The position numbers and the translations under genes were made by a program. Below the pieces are notes generated by a model. It saw only the letters and a program-made list of their open reading frames with translations, was not told the DNA's origin and did not search any database. This document shows positions 6,524-7,955 of a stretch of DNA of 7,955 bases, piece after piece; the stretch's first letter is position 1; every line of letters begins with the position of its first letter. The DNA is from JBKBMT01 sp046295655 (GTDB lineage: Bacteria; Pseudomonadota; Alphaproteobacteria; Rhodobacterales; Rhodobacteraceae): NCBI GenBank assembly GCA_046295655.1, contig JBKBMT010000098.1, forward strand, positions 1-7,955, in the 5' to 3' direction.

Positions 6524-7276
6524 TCAGCCGATGCGACCCAGCGCCGGGAAGGTTTCCAGCAGCCAGAAGGAGAAATCCGAGAACTGGCCGGTGATCATCA
6601 TCAGCCCCACGGTCCACAGAAGCAGTCCCGAAATGCGCTCGATCCGGCCCATGTTGCGCTTCATCCAGGACATGAAGCCGGTCATTCCCGGGAAGAAGGC
6701 CGCGACCAGCAGGAACGGGATCCCGAGCCCGAACGCGTAGGTGGCCAGAAGCGTGGTGCCGCGGGCGATGTCGGCCTCGGATGCGGCCAGGCTCAGGATC
6801 GCGCCAAGGATCGGGCCAAGGCATGGCGTCCAGCCGAAGGCGAAGGCAAGGCCGAGGATATAGGCGCCGAAGGCCGATCCGCCCCGCTCGCCGGCCTCGA
6901 GCCGCGCCTCGCGGTCCAGGAAGGCGATACGATACACCCCGAGGAAATGCGCACCGAACACCATGACCGTCAGGCCCGCGGCGGTGTTGAACCAGTCCTG
7001 CCAGGCCAGCAGCGCGCGGCCCGCGGCGGAAGCGGCGAAGCCGAGGATCAGGAACACCGTGGACAGGCCGAGGACGAAGAACAGCGCGGCCAGCACCACC
7101 GGCGCGCGCCGGGCGCGTCCTTCGCCCATCTCGGTCACGGTGACGCCGCCCATGTAGGCCAGATAGGGCGGCACGATCGGCAGCACACAGGGCGACAGGA
7201 ACGAAAGGATCCCGCCGGCAAGCGCCACCATGAGCGCCGGCAGCAGGCCGGCGTCGATCAGTTCGGTTCCCAGCAT
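6524..7276 (-). CDS. ccdA: Cytochrome c biogenesis protein CcdA
   Basis: Inner-membrane thiol-disulfide electron carrier of 250 residues, passing reducing power from cytoplasmic thioredoxin to periplasmic acceptors such as CcmG/CcsX for cytochrome c assembly. It is the short relative of the DsbD membrane domain and has the usual size. The paired redox cysteines sit in mirrored helix motifs: SFLSPCVLPIVPPY (C30) and FGWTPCLGPILG (C152). About six membrane helices can be placed near 13-40, 60-82, 97-116, 136-160, 175-195 and 213-231. The ATG at 7276 is preceded only by a weak GGATGAG-like Shine-Dalgarno. A second in-frame ATG at 7231 has none, and starting there would shorten the lead-in to helix 1. 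It follows the RNase E tail by 85 bp and precedes the hydrolase by 55 bp. No thioredoxin-like partner or ccm genes are in the window. Confidence 0.95.
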   Translation of the reverse strand: MLGTELIDAGLLPALMVALAGGILSFLSPCVLPIVPPYLAYMGGVTVTEMGEGRARRAPVVLAALFFVLGLSTVFLILGFAASAAGRALLAWQDWFNTAAGLTVMVFGAHFLGVYRIAFLDREARLEAGERGGSAFGAYILGLAFAFGWTPCLGPILGAILSLAASEADIARGTTLLATYAFGLGIPFLLVAAFFPGMTGFMSWMKRNMGRIERISGLLLWTVGLMMITGQFSDFSFWLLETFPALGRIG

Positions 7277-7315
7277 GCGCTCATCCGGCCCCGCTCGAAC
7301 CCGCCTTACCGCAAC

Positions 7316-7342
7316 CGGGACAGGACGTCACGCCCTGCCCCG
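7316..7342 (-). other. GC-rich hairpin between the RNase E tail and ccdA
   Basis: In minus sense, CGGGGCAGG (7342-7334) pairs with CCTGTCCCG (7324-7316) as a 9-bp stem with one G-U pair and a 9-base loop. It starts about 20 bases after the rne stop. The bases after it (GTTGCGGTAAGG) hold no U-run, so it could be a weak or Rho-assisted terminator, an RNase-processing site, or a 3'-end stabiliser. The stem is visible; the role is inferred. Confidence 0.4.
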
Positions 7343-7361
7343 CTCAAGATTGCGTGGCAGG

Positions 7362-7955
7362 TCAGCGCGCCAGCGACCACCAGCCGCGGCGGCGCGGCCG
7401 GTCGGCCTCCTCGGCCGGTTTCTCGGTCGCGGCGGCCTGCGCTGCCGCGGGAGCCGAGGCCGGTTCGGCCTCAGCCGCGGCCGGTGCCGGTGCCGGTGCA
7501 GGCTCTGTCCCGGATTCCGGCGCGGTCGGCGGCGCGGGTGTTCCGGCCGCGCCTGCCGGCAGTTCGGCCTCTGTCGAACCGGCTGGCGCGGGTTCGACAT
7601 CCGCCGATGGCTGACCGGCGGGTTTCCTGCGGCTGCGGCTCGGGCGTTTCGGCGCCTCCGGCACGGGCTCGGCCGGCGTTTCGTCGGCCGCGACCTCGGA
7701 GGCATCTTCCTCTGCCGGCTTGCGGCGGCTGCGGGTGCGTGTCCGGCTGCGGGCAACCGGTTCCGGCGCAGGCTCTGCCGCGACCGGTTCCGGCGCAGGC
7801 TCCACGTCCGGCTCGGGCTCCGGCCCGGGCCCGGGCTCCGCGTCGCCGGTGGAGTCGGTTCCCGTCAGCGTGCAGAACACCGCCGGAGCCGAGGCCGGCA
7901 AGGGGTTCGATGCGCTGCGTGGCGAGACCAGCGATGAGTTCACGGCAATGTCGCT
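7362..7955 (-). CDS. rne: Probable ribonuclease E C-terminal tail, 5' end outside the window
   Basis: The frame is open from the right edge to the TGA at 7364-7362, giving 197 residues. Most of it is a low-complexity Pro/Ala/Glu region broken by arginine-rich patches (RSRTRTRSRRKPAEED at about 7764-7717, and PSRSRRKPAG), ending RPRRRGWWSLAR. Alphaproteobacterial RNase E proteins typically have such a disordered scaffold that binds RNA and degradosome partners, and end in an R-R-G-W-W tip; that ending is the main reason for the call. The S1, 5'-sensor, DNase I-like and Zn-link parts would lie outside. A GTG at 7943 could in principle start a 193-residue protein, but no Shine-Dalgarno is seen. 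The first ~35 residues (SDIAVNSSLVSPRS...) lack Lys and Glu and do not look like the rest. It could also be another low-complexity protein. Confidence 0.6.
   Translation of the reverse strand, partial: SDIAVNSSLVSPRSASNPLPASAPAVFCTLTGTDSTGDAEPGPGPEPEPDVEPAPEPVAAEPAPEPVARSRTRTRSRRKPAEEDASEVAADETPAEPVPEAPKRPSRSRRKPAGQPSADVEPAPAGSTEAELPAGAAGTPAPPTAPESGTEPAPAPAPAAAEAEPASAPAAAQAAATEKPAEEADRPRRRGWWSLAR
7756..7802. repeat. Two perfect 20-bp direct repeats, 27-bp period
   Basis: ACCGGTTCCGGCGCAGGCTC occurs at 7756-7775 and again at 7783-7802. The 27-bp period equals nine codons and, in minus sense, encodes a repeated EPAPEPV unit inside the RNase E-like tail. This is an in-frame expansion of a disordered region, not a mobile element. 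Confidence 0.85.

Noticed and set aside
5161..6594. 477-residue + strand open frame opposite the hydrolase
   Set aside because: Antisense to a gene with a strong Shine-Dalgarno and a nucleophile elbow; the translation is Arg/Pro/Gln/His-rich and crosses the gene boundaries.
7230..7937. 235-residue + strand open frame (Arg/Gly/Cys-rich)
   Set aside because: A mirror of the Pro/Ala/Glu repeats of the RNase E-like tail that also overlaps ccdA; no Shine-Dalgarno or domain.
1..7955. Search by eye for tRNA, rRNA, CRISPR arrays, insertion sequences and att sites
   Set aside because: No cloverleaf, spaced direct-repeat array, transposase motif or terminal inverted repeat was found; the only repeat is the short in-frame one in the RNase E-like tail.

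Overview
This window is GC-rich, with G or C at most third codon positions. It has the gene content of an alphaproteobacterium, most probably a Rhodobacterales member (Rhodobacter, Paracoccus or Roseobacter relatives). The best taxonomic pointers are a short HvrA/Spb-type H-NS protein and a RimO with the N-terminus and wording I associate with that order. The placement comes from family recognition, not from a search.

Layout. On the + strand are guaA (GMP synthase, entering from the left edge without its first ~30 codons) and a 108-residue H-NS/HvrA-like nucleoid protein. The latter converges on a long minus-strand gene train, with only 15 bp between the two stop codons. Read in its own direction, from the right edge leftwards, the train is: the C-terminal tail of a probable RNase E (cut by the edge); ccdA (membrane thiol-disulfide electron carrier for cytochrome c maturation); a 404-residue alpha/beta hydrolase carrying a transmembrane hairpin; a cytochrome P450 whose start overlaps the hydrolase stop by 4 bp (ATGA); a four-helix cytochrome b561; and rimO (ribosomal protein S12 methylthiotransferase). 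The gaps are 85, 55, -4, 55 and 38 bp, so all or part of this train may be one transcript. Each non-overlapping gap holds a short GC-rich inverted repeat without a U-tract.

How the genes relate. guaA and rimO are housekeeping genes. CcdA and cytochrome b561 are redox membrane proteins, and the P450 is a haem enzyme needing an electron donor that is not encoded here. The only pair whose arrangement itself argues for a joint job is the membrane-linked hydrolase plus P450; their substrate is unknown, and this is the least described part of the window. No tRNA, rRNA, CRISPR array, transposase or phage gene was seen. The last ~95 bases at the right edge have an odd composition for an RNase E tail and are reported as a finding. 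No stretch over 300 bases lacks a gene.
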